From contig OZ024855.1 in the NCBI GenBank assembly GCA_964017155.1, positions 1,178,001-1,242,000 of the forward strand: DNA of 64,000 nucleotides. Reading direction: 5' to 3'. The stretch comes from Oasisia sp. SBJ-2009. Lineage: Eukaryota; Annelida; Polychaeta; Sabellida; Siboglinidae. The stretch's first letter is position 1. Each line of letters begins with the position of its first letter. This document shows positions 51,508 to 64,000 of the stretch, piece by piece. The translations under genes and the position numbers were made by a program. A model generated the notes under the pieces. It had not been told where the DNA came from. It worked only from the letters and a program-made list of their open reading frames with translations, and did no database searches.

Positions 51508-54500
51508 TCATCTTGCGCATATATATGTTTTATATACAGCGCATCTTAGCAGACTTTTGAGGTCGAAAAGACAGCGGGGTCGGCATAAACAAACTGTTTA
51601 CCGCTGACTTCATATGCACAGCGTAGTAACATGCACCGCTGCGCTTGCGACTGGCACAAATCGCGCTGTCTTTTCGACCTCAACAGTTTGCCAAGACGCG
51701 CTGTTTATAAAACATAAATACGCGCAAGATGATTATAATTGAATGAATTAATTTAATCAAGTATCAAATGTTGGCAAAAATACTGATATAATAGCAACAT
51801 TGAGGTGGGTCCGACTTGTACATAAGTGCCAAATAGTGAAATACTTAACACAAATTGAGAGTATACGTGCTTTTATCTATGAGAGAGTGCGCGTGAAGGT
51901 ACGCGCCCGCAAGTGTTGGCACTTATGTACAAGTCGGGCCCACCTCAATTTTGGTATTATAACTGTATTTTTGCCAACATTTGCTACTTGATTTTGTTAA
52001 TTCAATCAATTATAATCATCTTGCGCATATTAATGTTTTATATACAGCGCGTCTTAGCAGACTTTTGAGGTCGAAAAGACAGCGTTGTCGGCATAAACAA
52101 ACTGTTTATCGCTCATTTCATATGCACAGCGCAGTAACATGCACCGCTGCGCTTGCGACTGGCACAATTCGCGCTGTCTTTTCGACCTCAATAGTTTGCC
52201 AAGACGCGCTGTTTATAAAATATAAATACGCGCAAGATGATTATAATTGAATGAATTAATTTAATCAAGTATCAAATGTTGGCAAAAATACTGATATAAT
52301 AGCAACATTGAGGTAGGTCCGACTTGTACATAAGTGCCAAATAGTGAAATACTGAAAACAAATTGAGAGTATACGTGCTTTTATGACAGAGTGCGCGTGA
52401 AGTTGCGCGCCCGCAAGTGTAGGCATTTATGTACAAGTCGGGCCCACCTCAATTTTGGTATTATAACTGTATCGTTGCCAACATTTGATACTTGATTTTG
52501 TTAATTCAATCAATTATAATCATCTTGCGCATATTAATGTTTTATATACAGCGAGTCTTAGCAGACATTTGAGGTCGAAAAGACAGCGTGGTCGGCATAA
52601 ACAAACTGTTTATCGCTCATATCATATGCACAGCGCAGTAACATGCACCGCTGCGCTTGCGACTGGCACAAATGGCGCTGTCTTTTCGACCTCAAAATTT
52701 GCCAAGACGCGCTGTTTATAAATATAAATACGCGCAAGGTGATTATAATTGAATTAATTAATTTAATCAAGTATCAAATGTTGGCAAAAATACTGATATA
52801 ATAGCAACATTGAGGTGGGTCCGACTTGTACATAAGTGCCAAATAGTGAAATACTGAAAACAAATTGAGAGTATACGTGCTTTTATTTATGAGAGAGTGC
52901 GCGTGAAGGTACGCGCCCGGAAGTGTTGGCACTTATGTACAAGTCGGGCCCACCTCAATTTTGGTATTATAACTGTATTTTTGCCAACATTTGATACTTG
53001 ATTTTGTTAATTCAATCAATTATAATCATCTTGCGCATATTAATGTTTTATATACAGCGAGTCTTAGCAGACTTTTGAGGTCGAAAAGACAGCGTGGTCG
53101 GCATAAACAAACTGTTTATCGCTCATATCATATGCACAGCGCAGTAACATGCACCGCTGCGCTTGCGACTGGCACAAATGGCGCTGTCTTTTCGACCTCA
53201 AAAGTTTGCCAAGACGCGCTGTTTATAAATATAAATACGCGCAAGATGATTATAATTGAATGAATTAATTTAATCAAGTATCAAATGTTGGCAAAAATAC
53301 TGATATAATAGCAGCATTGAGGTGGGTCCGACTTGTACATAAGTGCCAAATAGTGAAATACTGAAAACAAATTGAGAGTATATGTGCTTTTATTTATGAG
53401 AGAGTGCGCGTGAAGGTACGCGCCCGCAAGTGTTGGCACTTATGTACAAGTCGGGCGCACCTCAATTTTGGTATTATAACTGTATTTTTGCCAACATTTG
53501 ATACTTGATTTTGTTAATTCAATCAATTATATTCATCTTGCGCATATATATGTTTTATATACAGCGCATCTTAGCAGACTTTTGAGGTCGAAAAGACAGC
53601 GGGGTCGGCATAAACAAACTGTTTACCGCTGACTTCATATGCACAGCGTAGTAACATGCACCGCTGCGCTTGCGACTGGCACAAATCGCGCTGTCTTTTC
53701 GACCTCAACAGTTTGCCAAGACGCGCTGTTTATAAAACATAAATACGCGCAAGATGATTATAATTGAATGAATTAATTTAATCAAGTATCAAATGTTGGC
53801 AAAAATACTGATATAATAGCAACATTGAGGTGGGTCCGACTTGTACATAAGTGCCAAATAGTGAAATACTTAAAACAAATTGAGAGTATACGTGCTTTTA
53901 TCTATGAGAGAGTGCGCGTGAAGGTACGCGCCCGCAAGTGTTGGCACTTATGTACAAGTCGGGCCCACCTCAATTTTGGTATTATAACTGTATTTTTGCC
54001 AACATTTGCTACTTGATTTTGTTAATTCAATCAATTATAATCATCTTGCGCATATTAATGTTTTATATACAGCGCGTCTTAGCAGAATTTTGAGGTCGAA
54101 AAGACAGCGTGGTCGGCATAAACAAACTGTTTATCGCTCATTTCATATGCACAGCGCAGTAACATGCACCGCTGCGCTTGCGACTGGCACAATTCGCGCT
54201 GTCTTTTCGACCTCAATAGTTTGCCAAGACGCGCTGTTTATGAAATATAAATACGCGCAAGATGATTATAATTGAATGAATTAATTTAATCAAGTATCAA
54301 ATGTTGGCAAAAATACTGATATAATAGCAACATTGAGGTAGGTCCGACTTGTACATAAGTGCCAAATAGTGAAATACTGAAAACAAATTGAGAGTATACG
54401 TGCTTTTATGAGAGAGTGCGCGTGAAGTTGCGCGCCCGCAAGTGTAGGCATTTATGTACAAGTCGGGCCCACCTCAATTTTGGTATTATAACTGTATCGT

Positions 54501-57500
54501 TGCCAACATTTGATACTTGATTTTGTTAATTCAATCAATTATAATCATCTTGCGCATATTAATGTTTTATATACAGCGAGTCTTAGCAGACTTTTGAGGT
54601 CGAAAAGACAGCGTGGTCGGCATAAACAAACTGTTGATCGCTCATATCATATGCACAGAGCAGTAACATGCACCGCTGCGCTTGCGACTGGCACAAATGG
54701 CGCTGTCTTTTCGACCTCAAAAGTTTGCCAAGACGCGCTGTTTATAAATATAAGTACGCGCAAGATGATTATAATTGAATTAATTAATTTAATCAAGTAT
54801 CAAATGTTGGCAAAAATACTGATATAATAGCAACATTGAGGTGGGTCCGACTTGTACATAAGTGCCAAATAGTGAAATACTGAAAACAAATTGAGAGTAT
54901 ACGTGCTTTTATTTATGAGAGAGTGCGCGTGAAGGTACGCGCCCGGGAGTGTTGGCACTTATGTACAAGTCGGGCCCACCTCAATTTTGGTATTATAACT
55001 GTATTTTTGCCAACATTTGATACTTGATTTTGTTAATTCAATCAATTATAATCATCTTGCGCATATTAATGTTTTATATACAGCGAGTCTTAGCAGACTT
55101 TTGAGGTCGAAAAGACAGCGTGGTCGGCATAAACAAACTGTTTATCGCTCATATCATATGCACAGCGCAGTAACATGCACCGCTGCGCTTGCGACTGGCA
55201 CAAATGGCGCTGTCTTTTCGACCTCAAAAGTTTGCCAAGACGCGCTGTTTATAAATATAAATACGCGCAAGATGATTATAATTGAATGAATTAATTTAAT
55301 CAAGTATCAAATGTTGGCAAAAATACTGATATAATAGCAACATTGAGGTGGGTCCGACTTGTACATAAGTGCCAAATAGTGAAATACTGAAAACAAATTG
55401 AGAGTATACGTGCTTTTATTTATGAGAGAGTGCGCGTGAAGGTACGCGCCCAGAAGTGTTGGCACTTATGTACAAGTCGGGCCCACCTCAATTTTGGTAT
55501 TATAACTGTATTTTTGCCAACATTTGATACTTGATTTTGTTAATTCAATCAATTATAATCATCTTGCGCATATTAATGTTTTATATACAGCGCGTCTTAG
55601 CAGACTTTTGAGGTCGAAAAGACAGCGTGGTCGGCATAAACAAACTGTTTATCGCTCATTTCATATGCACAGCGCAGTAACATGCACCCCTGCGCTTGCG
55701 ACTGGCACAATTCGCGCTGTCTTTTCGACCTCAATAGTTTGCCAAGACGCGCTGTTTATAAAACATAAATACGCGCAAGATGATTATAATTGAATGAATT
55801 AATTTAATCAAGTATCAAATGTTGGCAAAAATACTGATATATTAGCAACATTGAGGAGGGTCCGACTTGAACATGAGTGCCAAATAGTGAAATACTGAAA
55901 ACAAGTTGAGAGTATACGTGCTTTTATTTATGAGAGAGTGCGCGTGAAGGTACGCGCCCGCAAGTGTTGGCACTTATGTACAAGTCGGGCCCACCTCAAT
56001 TTTGGTATTATAACTGTATTTTTGCCAACATTTGATACTTGATTTTGTTAATTCAATCAATTATATTCATCTTGCGCATATATATGTTTTATATACAGCG
56101 CATCTTAGCAGACTTTTGAGGTCGAAAAGACAGCGTGGTCGGCATAAACAAACTGCTTACCGCTGATTTCATATGCACAGCGTAGTAACATGCACCGCTG
56201 CGCTTGCGACTGGCACAAATCGCGCTGTCTTTTCGACCTCAACAGTTTGCCAAGACGCGCTGTTTATAAAACATAAATACGCGCAAGATGATTATAATTG
56301 AATGAATTAATTTAATCAAGTATCAAATGTTGGCAAAAATACTGATATAATAGCAACATTGAGGTGGGTCCGACTTGTACATAAGTGCCAAATAGTGAAA
56401 TACTTAAAACAAATTGAGAGTATACGTGCTTTTATCTATGAGAGAGTGCGCGTGAAGGTACGCGCCCGCAAGTGTTGGCACTTATGTACAAGTCGGGCCC
56501 ACCTCAATTTTGGTATTATAACTGTATTTTTGCCAACATTTGATACTTGATTTTGTTAATTCAATCAATTATAATCATCTTGCGCATATTAATGTTTTAT
56601 ATACAGCGAGTCTTAGCAGACTTTTGAGGTCGAAAAGACAGCGTGGTCGGCATAAACAAACTGTCTACCGCTGATTTCATATGCACAGCGAAGTAACATG
56701 CACCGCTGCGCTTGCGACTGGCACAAATCGCGCTGTCTTTTCGACCTCAACAGTTTGCCAAGACGCGCTGTTTATAAAACATAAATACGCGCAAGATGAT
56801 TATAATTGAATGAATTTATTTAATCAAGTATCAAATGTTGGCAAAAATACTGATACAATAGCAGCATTGAGGTGGGTCCGACTTGTACATAAGTGCCAAA
56901 TAGTGAAATACTGAAAACAAATTGAGAGTATACGTGCTTTTATTTATGAGAGAGTGCGCGTGAAGGTACGCGCCCAGAAGTGTTGGCACTTATGTACAAG
57001 TCGGGCCCACCTCAATTTTGGTATTATAACTGTATTTTTGCCAACATTTGATACTTGATTTTGTTAATTCAATCAATTATAATCATCTTGCGCATATTAA
57101 TGTTTTATATACAGCGCGTCTTAGCAGACTTTTGAGGTCGAAAAGACAGCGTGGTCGGCATAAACAAACTGTTTATCGCTCATTTCATATGCACAGCGCA
57201 GTAACATGCACCCCTGCGCTTGCGACTGGCACAATTCGCGCTGTCTTTTCGACCTCAATAGTTTGCCAAGACGCGCTGTTTATAAAACATAAATACGCGC
57301 AAGATGATTATAATTGAATGAATTAATTTAATCAAGTATCAAATGTTGGCAAAAATACTGATATATTAGCAACATTGAGGTGGGTCCGACTTGAACATGA
57401 GTGCCAAATAGTGAAATACTGAAAACAAGTTGAGAGTATACGTGCTTTTATTTATGAGAGAGTGCGCGTGAAGGTACGCGCCCGCAAGTGTTGGCACTTA

Positions 57501-60500
57501 TGTACAAGTCGGGCCCACCTCAATTTTGGTATTATAACTGTATTTTTGCCAACATTTGATACTTGATTTTGTTAATTCAATCAATTATATTCATCTTGCG
57601 CATATATATGTTTTATATACAGCGCATCTTAGCAGACTTTTGAGGTCGAAAAGACAGCGTGGTCGGCATAAACAAACTGTTTACCGCTGATTTCATATGC
57701 ACAGCGTAGTAACATGCACCGCTGCGCTTGCGACTGGCACAAATCGCGCTGTCTTTTCGACCTCAACAGTTTGCCAAGACGCGCTGTTTATAAAACATAA
57801 ATACGCGCAAGATGATTATAATTGAATGAATTAATTTAATCAAGTATCAAATGTTGGCAAAAATACTGATATAATAGCAACATTGAGGTGGGTCCGACTT
57901 GTACATAAGTGCCAAATAGTGAAATACTTAAAACAAATTGAGAGTATACGTGCTTTTATCTATGAGAGAGTGCGCGTGAAGGTACGCGCCCGCAAGTGTT
58001 GGCACTTATGTACAAGTCGGGCCCACCTCAATTTTGGTATTATAACTGTATTTTTGCCAACATTTGATACTTGATTTTGTTAATTCAATCAATTATAATC
58101 ATCTTGCGCATATTAATGTTTTATATACAGCGAGTCTTAGCAGACTTTTGAGGTCGAAAAGACAGCGTGGTCGGCATAAACAAACTGTCTACCGCTGATT
58201 TCATATGCACAGCGAAGTAACATGCACCGCTGCGCTTGCGACTGGCACAAATCGCGCTGTCTTTTCGACCTCAACAGTTTGCCAAGACGCGCTGTTTATA
58301 AAACATAAATACGCGCAAGATGATTATAATTGAATGAATTTATTTAATCAAGTATCAAATGTTGGCAAAAATACTGATACAATAGCAGCATTGAGGTGGG
58401 TCCGACTTGTACATAAGTGCCAAATAGTGAAATACTGAAAACAAATTGAGAGTATACGTGCTTTTATGAGAGAGTGCGCGTGAAGTTGCGCGCCCGCAAG
58501 TGTAGGCATTTATGTACAAGTCGGGCCCACCTCAATTTTGGTATTATAACTGTATCGTTGCCAACATTTGATACTTGATTTTGTTAATTCAATCAATTAT
58601 AATCATCTTGCGCATATTAATGTTTTATATACAGCGCGTCTTAGCAGACTTTTGAGGTCGAAAAGACAGCGTGGTCGGCATAAACAAACTGTTTATCGCT
58701 CATTTCATATGCACAGCGCAGTAACATGCACCGCTGCGCTTGCGACTGGCACAATTCGCGCTGTCTTTTCGACCTCAATAGTTTGCCAAGACGCGCTGTT
58801 TATAAAATATAAATACGCGCAAGATGATTATAATTGAATGAATTAATTTAATCAAGTATCAAATGTTGGCAAAAATACTGATATAATAGCAACATTGAGG
58901 TAGGTCCGACTTGTACATAAGTGCCAAATAGTGAAATACTGAAAACAAATTGAGAGTATACGTGCTTTTATGAGAGAGTGCGCGTGAGGTTGCGCGCCCG
59001 CAAGTGTAGGCATTTATGTACAAGTCGGGCCCACCTCAATTTTGGTATTATAACTGTATCGTTGCCAACATTTGACACTTGATTTTGTTAATTCAATCAA
59101 TTATAATCATCTTGCGCATATTAATGTTTTATATACAGCGAGTCTTAGCAGACTTTTGAGGTCGAAAAGACAGCGTGGTCGGCATAAACAAACTGTCTAC
59201 CGCTGATTTCATATGCACAGCGAAGTAACATGCACCGCTGCGCTTGCGACTGGCACAAATCGCGCTGTCTTTTCGACCTCAACAGTTTGCCAAGACGCGC
59301 TGTTTATAAAACATAAATACGCGCAAGATGATTATAATTGAATGAATTTATTTAATCAAGTATCAAATGTTGGCAAAAATACTGATACAATAGCAGCATT
59401 GAGGTGGGTCCGACTTGTACATAAGTGCCAAATAGTGAAATACTGAAAACAAATTGAGAGTATACGTGCTTTTATGAGAGAGTGCGCGTGAAGTTGCGCG
59501 CCCGCAAGTGTAGGCATTTATGTACAAGTCGGGCCCACCTCAATTTTGGTATTATAACTGTATCGTTGCCAACATTTGATACTTGATTTTGTTAATTCAA
59601 TCAATTATAATCATCTTGCGCATATTAATGTTTTATATACAGCGAGTCTTAGCAGACTTTTGAGGTCGAAAAGACAGCGTGGTCGGCATAAACAAACTGT
59701 TTATCGCTCATATCATATGCACAGCGCAGTAACATGCACCGCTGCGCTTGCGACTGGCACAAATGGCGCTGTCTTTTCGACCTCAACAGTTTGCCAAGAC
59801 GCGCTGTTTATAAATATAAATACGCGCAAGATGATTATAATTGAATTACTTAATTTAATCAAGTATCAAATATTGGCAAAAATACTGATATATTAGCAAC
59901 ATTGAGGTGGGTCCGACTTGAACATGAGTGCCAAATAGTGAAATACTGAAAACAAATTGAGAGTATACGTGCTTTTATGAGAGAGTGCGCGTGAAGGTAC
60001 GCGCCCGCAAGTGTTGGCACTTATGTACAAGTCGGGCGCACCTCAATTTTGGTATTATAACTGTATTTTTGCCAACATTTGATACTTGATTTTGTTAATT
60101 CAATCAATTATATTCATCTTGCGCATATATATGTTTTATATACAGCGCATCTTAGCAGACTTTTGAGGTCGAAAAGACAGCGGGGTCGGCATAAACAAAC
60201 TGTTTACCGCTGACTTCATATGCACAGCGTAGTAACATGCACCGCTGCGCTTGCGACTGGCACAAATCGCGCTGTCTTTTCGACCTCAACAGTTTGCCAA
60301 GACGCGCTGTTTATAAAACATAAATACGCGCAAGATGATTATAATTGAATGAATTAATTTAATCAAGTATCAAATGTTGGCAAAAATACTGATATAATAG
60401 CAACATTGAGGTGGGTCCGACTTGTACATAAGTGCCAAATAGTGAAATACTTAAAACAAATTGAGAGTATACGTGCTTTTATCTATGAGAGAGTGCGCGT

Positions 60501-61125
60501 GAAGGTACGCGCCCGCAAGTGTTGGCACTTATGAACAAGTCGGGCCCACCTCAATTTTGGTATTATAACTGTATTTTTGCCAACATTTGCTACTTGATTT
60601 TGTTAATTCAATCAATTATAATCATCTTGCGCATATTAATGTTTTATATACAGCGCGTCTTAGCAGAATTTTGAGGTCGAAAAGACAGCGTGGTCGGCAT
60701 AAACAAACTGTTTATCGCTCATTTCATATGCACAGCGCAGTAACATGCACCGCTGCGCTTGCGACTGGCACAATTCGCGCTGTCTTTTCGACCTCAATAG
60801 TTTGCCAAGACGCGCTGTTTATAAAATATAAATACGCGCAAGATGATTATAATTGAATGAATTAATTTAATCAAGTATCAAATGTTGGCAAAAATACTGA
60901 TATAATAGCAACATTGAGGTAGGTCCGACTTGTACATAAGTGCCAAATAGTGAAATACTGAAAACAAATTGAGAGTATACGTGCTTTTATGAGAGAGTGC
61001 GCGTGAAGTTGCGCGCCCGCAAGTGTAGGCATTTATGTACAAGTCGGGCCCACCTCAATTTTGGTATTATAACTGTATCGTTGCCAACATTTGATACTTG
61101 ATTTTGTTAATTCAATCAATTATAA
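51508..61125 (+). repeat. 19-unit higher-order block, copy 1 (9,618 bp)
   Basis: Its first five and a half units recur from 61126 at +9,618 (+9,619 after a 1-bp deletion near 52697 in copy 1). Shared private markers are ACTTAACACAAATTG (near 51841 and 61459), GCGTTGTCGG (near 52083 and 61701), TTATGACAGAG (near 52381 and 62000) and GCAGAATTTTG (near 54084 and 63703). Nested inside is an earlier copy at offset 6,581 (53498-54540 with 60079-61121). Confidence 0.88.
55524..58563 (+). repeat. Trimeric repeat, second family, two 1,524-bp-offset copies
   Basis: Units 55524, 56032 and 56540 recur at 57048, 57556 and 58064. Markers are ATGCACCCCTGCGC, CTTGAACATGAG, and in the third unit CTGTCTACCGC, GCGAAGTAAC, GAATTTATTTAATC and GATACAATAGC. 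That third-unit type appears once more at 59072, now after a 504-bp unit. Confidence 0.88.
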
Positions 61126-64000
61126 TCATCTTGCGCATATATATGTTTTATATACAGCGCATCTTAGCAGACTTTTGAGGTCGAAAAGACAGCGGGGTCG
61201 GCATAAACAAACTGTTTACCGCTGACTTCATATGCACAGCGTAGTAACATGCACCGCTGCGCTTGCGACTGGCACAAATCGCGCTGTCTTTTCGACCTCA
61301 ACAGTTTGCCAAGACGCGCTGTTTATAAAACATAAATACGCGCAAGATGATTATAATTGAATGAATTAATTTAATCAAGTATCAAATGTTGGCAAAAATA
61401 CTGATATAATAGCAACATTGAGGTGGGTCCGACTTGTACATAAGTGCCAAATAGTGAAATACTTAACACAAATTGAGAGTATACGTGCTTTTATCTATGA
61501 GAGAGTGCGCGTGAAGGTACGCGCCCGCAAGTGTTGGCACTTATGTACAAGTCGGGCCCACCTCAATTTTGGTATTATAACTGTATTTTTGCCAACATTT
61601 GCTACTTGATTTTGTTAATTCAATCAATTATAATCATCTTGCGCATATTAATGTTTTATATACAGCGCGTCTTAGCAGACTTTTGAGGTCGAAAAGACAG
61701 CGTTGTCGGCATAAACAAACTGTTTATCGCTCATTTCATATGCACAGCGCAGTAACATGCACCGCTGCGCTTGCGACTGGCACAATTCGCGCTGTCTTTT
61801 CGACCTCAATAGTTTGCCAAGACGCGCTGTTTATAAAATATAAATACGCGCAAGATGATTATAATTGAATGAATTAATTTAATCAAGTATCAAATGTTGG
61901 CAAAAATACTGATATAATAGCAACATTGAGGTAGGTCCGACTTGTACATAAGTGCCAAATAGTGAAATACTGAAAACAAATTGAGAGTATACGTGCTTTT
62001 ATGACAGAGTGCGCGTGAAGTTGCGCGCCCGCAAGTGTAGGCATTTATGTACAAGTCGGGCCCACCTCAATTTTGGTATTATAACTGTATCGTTGCCAAC
62101 ATTTGATACTTGATTTTGTTAATTCAATCAATTATAATCATCTTGCGCATATTAATGTTTTATATACAGCGAGTCTTAGCAGACATTTGAGGTCGAAAAG
62201 ACAGCGTGGTCGGCATAAACAAACTGTTTATCGCTCATATCATATGCACAGCGCAGTAACATGCACCGCTGCGCTTGCGACTGGCACAAATGGCGCTGTC
62301 TTTTCGACCTCAAAAGTTTGCCAAGACGCGCTGTTTATAAATATAAATACGCGCAAGGTGATTATAATTGAATTAATTAATTTAATCAAGTATCAAATGT
62401 TGGCAAAAATACTGATATAATAGCAACATTGAGGTGGGTCCGACTTGTACATAAGTGCCAAATAGTGAAATACTGAAAACAAATTGAGAGTATACGTGCT
62501 TTTATTTATGAGAGAGTGCGCGTGAAGGTACGCGCCCGGAAGTGTTGGCACTTATGTACAAGTCGGGCCCACCTCAATTTTGGTATTATAACTGTATTTT
62601 TGCCAACATTTGATACTTGATTTTGTTAATTCAATCAATTATAATCATCTTGCGCATATTAATGTTTTATATACAGCGAGTCTTAGCAGACTTTTGAGGT
62701 CGAAAAGACAGCGTGGTCGGCATAAACAAACTGTTTATCGCTCATATCATATGCACAGCGCAGTAACATGCACCGCTGCGCTTGCGACTGGCACAAATGG
62801 CGCTGTCTTTTCGACCTCAAAAGTTTGCCAAGACGCGCTGTTTATAAATATAAATACGCGCAAGATGATTATAATTGAATGAATTAATTTAATCAAGTAT
62901 CAAATGTTGGCAAAAATACTGATATAATAGCAGCATTGAGGTGGGTCCGACTTGTACATAAGTGCCAAATAGTGAAATACTGAAAACAAATTGAGAGTAT
63001 ATGTGCTTTTATTTATGAGAGAGTGCGCGTGAAGGTACGCGCCCGCAAGTGTTGGCACTTATGTACAAGTCGGGCGCACCTCAATTTTGGTATTATAACT
63101 GTATTTTTGCCAACATTTGATACTTGATTTTGTTAATTCAATCAATTATATTCATCTTGCGCATATATATGTTTTATATACAGCGCATCTTAGCAGACTT
63201 TTGAGGTCGAAAAGACAGCGGGGTCGGCATAAACAAACTGTTTACCGCTGACTTCATATGCACAGCGTAGTAACATGCACCGCTGCGCTTGCGACTGGCA
63301 CAAATCGCGCTGTCTTTTCGACCTCAACAGTTTGCCAAGACGCGCTGTTTATAAAACATAAATACGCGCAAGATGATTATAATTGAATGAATTAATTTAA
63401 TCAAGTATCAAATGTTGGCAAAAATACTGATATAATAGCAACATTGAGGTGGGTCCGACTTGTACATAAGTGCCAAATAGTGAAATACTTAAAACAAATT
63501 GAGAGTATACGTGCTTTTATCTATGAGAGAGTGCGCGTGAAGGTACGCGCCCGCAAGTGTTGGCACTTATGTACAAGTCGGGCCCACCTCAATTTTGGTA
63601 TTATAACTGTATTTTTGCCAACATTTGCTACTTGATTTTGTTAATTCAATCAATTATAATCATCTTGCGCATATTAATGTTTTATATACAGCGCGTCTTA
63701 GCAGAATTTTGAGGTCGAAAAGACAGCGTGGTCGGCATAAACAAACTGTTTATCGCTCATTTCATATGCACAGCGCAGTAACATGCACCGCTGCGCTTGC
63801 GACTGGCACAATTCGCGCTGTCTTTTCGACCTCAATAGTTTGCCAAGACGCGCTGTTTATAAAATATAAATACGCGCAAGATGATTATAATTGAATGAAT
63901 TAATTTAATCAAGTATCAAATGTTGGCAAAAATACTGATATAATAGCAACATTGAGGTAGGTCCGACTTGTACATAAGTGCCAAATAGTGAAATACTGAA
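61126..64000 (+). repeat. 19-unit higher-order block, copy 2, cut by the window end
   Basis: Matches 51508 onward to the last base. The final complete unit ends at 63815; 63816-63982 is a complete left arm and 63983-64000 the start of spacer 1. If the block is complete it should continue about 6.7 kb beyond the window. Confidence 0.85.

Larger units (their letters stand above)
1..64000. repeat. Satellite DNA array, ~504-508 bp unit, 126 complete copies
   Basis: The same unit recurs head to tail with no interruption. The anchor TTGATACTTGATTTTG (or a one-base variant) occurs at 346, 850, 1354, 1858, 2361, 2865, 3370, 3874, 4378, 4886, 5394, 5898, 6402, 6910, 7418, 7922, 8426, 8933, 9441, 9945, 10449, 10956, 11460, 11968, 12472, 12976, 13483, 13991, 14495, 14999, 15506, 16014, 16522, 17030, 17538, 18046, 18550, 19058, 19562, 20069, 20577, 21085, 21593, 22101, 22609, 23117, 23625, 24133, 24641, 25149, 25657, 26161, 26669, 27173, 27680, 28188, 28696, 29204, 29712, 30220, 30728, 31236, 31740, 32247, 32755, 33263, 33771, 34279, 34787, 35295, 35803, 36307, 36811, 37315, 37819, 38327, 38831, 39336, 39843, 40351, 40855, 41359, 41863, 42371, 42875, 43379, 43886, 44394, 44898, 45402, 45909, 46417, 46921, 47425, 47932, 48440, 48944, 49447, 49954, 50462, 50966, 51473, 51981, 52485, 52991, 53498, 54006, 54510, 55017, 55524, 56032, 56540, 57048, 57556, 58064, 58568, 59072, 59576, 60079, 60587, 61091, 61599, 62103, 62610, 63117 and 63625. 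The left arm of each unit starts 313-317 bp before its anchor. No stretch lacks the repeat, so no other feature fits in the window. The family was not recognised. That this is heterochromatin is inferred from organisation alone. Confidence 0.99.

Noticed and set aside
52558..52770. 70-codon minus-strand frame
   Set aside because: Opened by a 1-bp deletion near 52697 in a single unit. It reads the antisense of the repeat and shares peptide pieces with the plus frame only because the arms are inverted copies.
1..64000. CRISPR array
   Set aside because: The repeat unit is ~504 bp with no unique spacers between short repeats, so both unit size and organisation are wrong.
1..64000. Bacterial promoters or terminators (TATAAT-like strings, GC hairpins)
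   Set aside because: TATAAT-like strings recur because the repeat is AT-rich. There are no genes to serve, no T-run after the hairpins, and the organisation is that of a eukaryotic satellite.
1..64000. Mobile element insertion or unique DNA within the array
   Set aside because: Anchor spacing never leaves 503-508 bp over 126 intervals, leaving no room for an insertion.
1..64000. rRNA or tRNA genes in tandem (rDNA- or 5S-like array)
   Set aside because: No 5S, tRNA A/B-box or rRNA core sequence was recognised in the unit.

Overview
The whole 64 kb window is one uninterrupted satellite DNA array. I see no gene, RNA gene, transposon or unique sequence in it. A unit of about 504 bp repeats head to tail: 126 complete copies (33 to 63815) plus a partial copy at each end. 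Spacing between equivalent positions is always 503-508 bp, mean about 506. Nearly all length variation comes from two small indels: a 4-bp TTAT or CTAT insertion in one spacer, and a 1-bp loss in an A-run of the left arm. Gene-free tandem repetition with higher-order structure suggests eukaryotic heterochromatin (centromeric, pericentromeric or subtelomeric). The species cannot be named from the sequence. CpG is plentiful, which argues against a heavily CpG-methylated, CpG-depleted genome.

The notable feature is the unit's architecture. Each unit is a left arm (167 bp), spacer 1 (83 or 87 bp), a right arm (167 bp, the reverse complement of the left arm) and spacer 2 (87 bp). In two units compared base by base the arms matched at about 84% and 91%, without gaps. 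In tandem this gives arm, inverted arm, arm, inverted arm across the window, so every ~250 bp is a centre of dyad symmetry. Both spacers carry their own short hairpins, and common variants replace a Watson-Crick pair with a G-T (G-U) pair.

Layout by subfamily: (A) 1-~4136, 504-bp units, partly in a 2-unit period. (B) ~4137-15505, 4-unit periods (~2.02 kb) and a 4,550-bp displaced copy. (C) 15506-~35950, mostly 508-bp units: ~1-kb dimers, 1,524-bp trimers, a 15-unit (7,611 bp) tandem duplication and a 9-unit (4,567 bp) one. (A again) ~35950-37630, a return of the subfamily that opens the window. (B again) ~37630-48440, an 8-unit (4,044 bp) tandem duplication and further 2,023-bp 4-unit repeats. 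(D) 48440-64000, mosaic units, trimers, and the start of a second copy of a 19-unit (9,618 bp) duplication that runs out of the window.

Open frames of 63-106 codons recur in most units, but they begin at TTG, are broken in about a third of units by an in-frame stop or a frameshift, and cover arms that are reverse complements of each other. I treat none as a gene. The interest here is structural: a palindromic satellite with higher-order repeats, mappable exchange junctions and signs of sequence transfer between its inverted arms.
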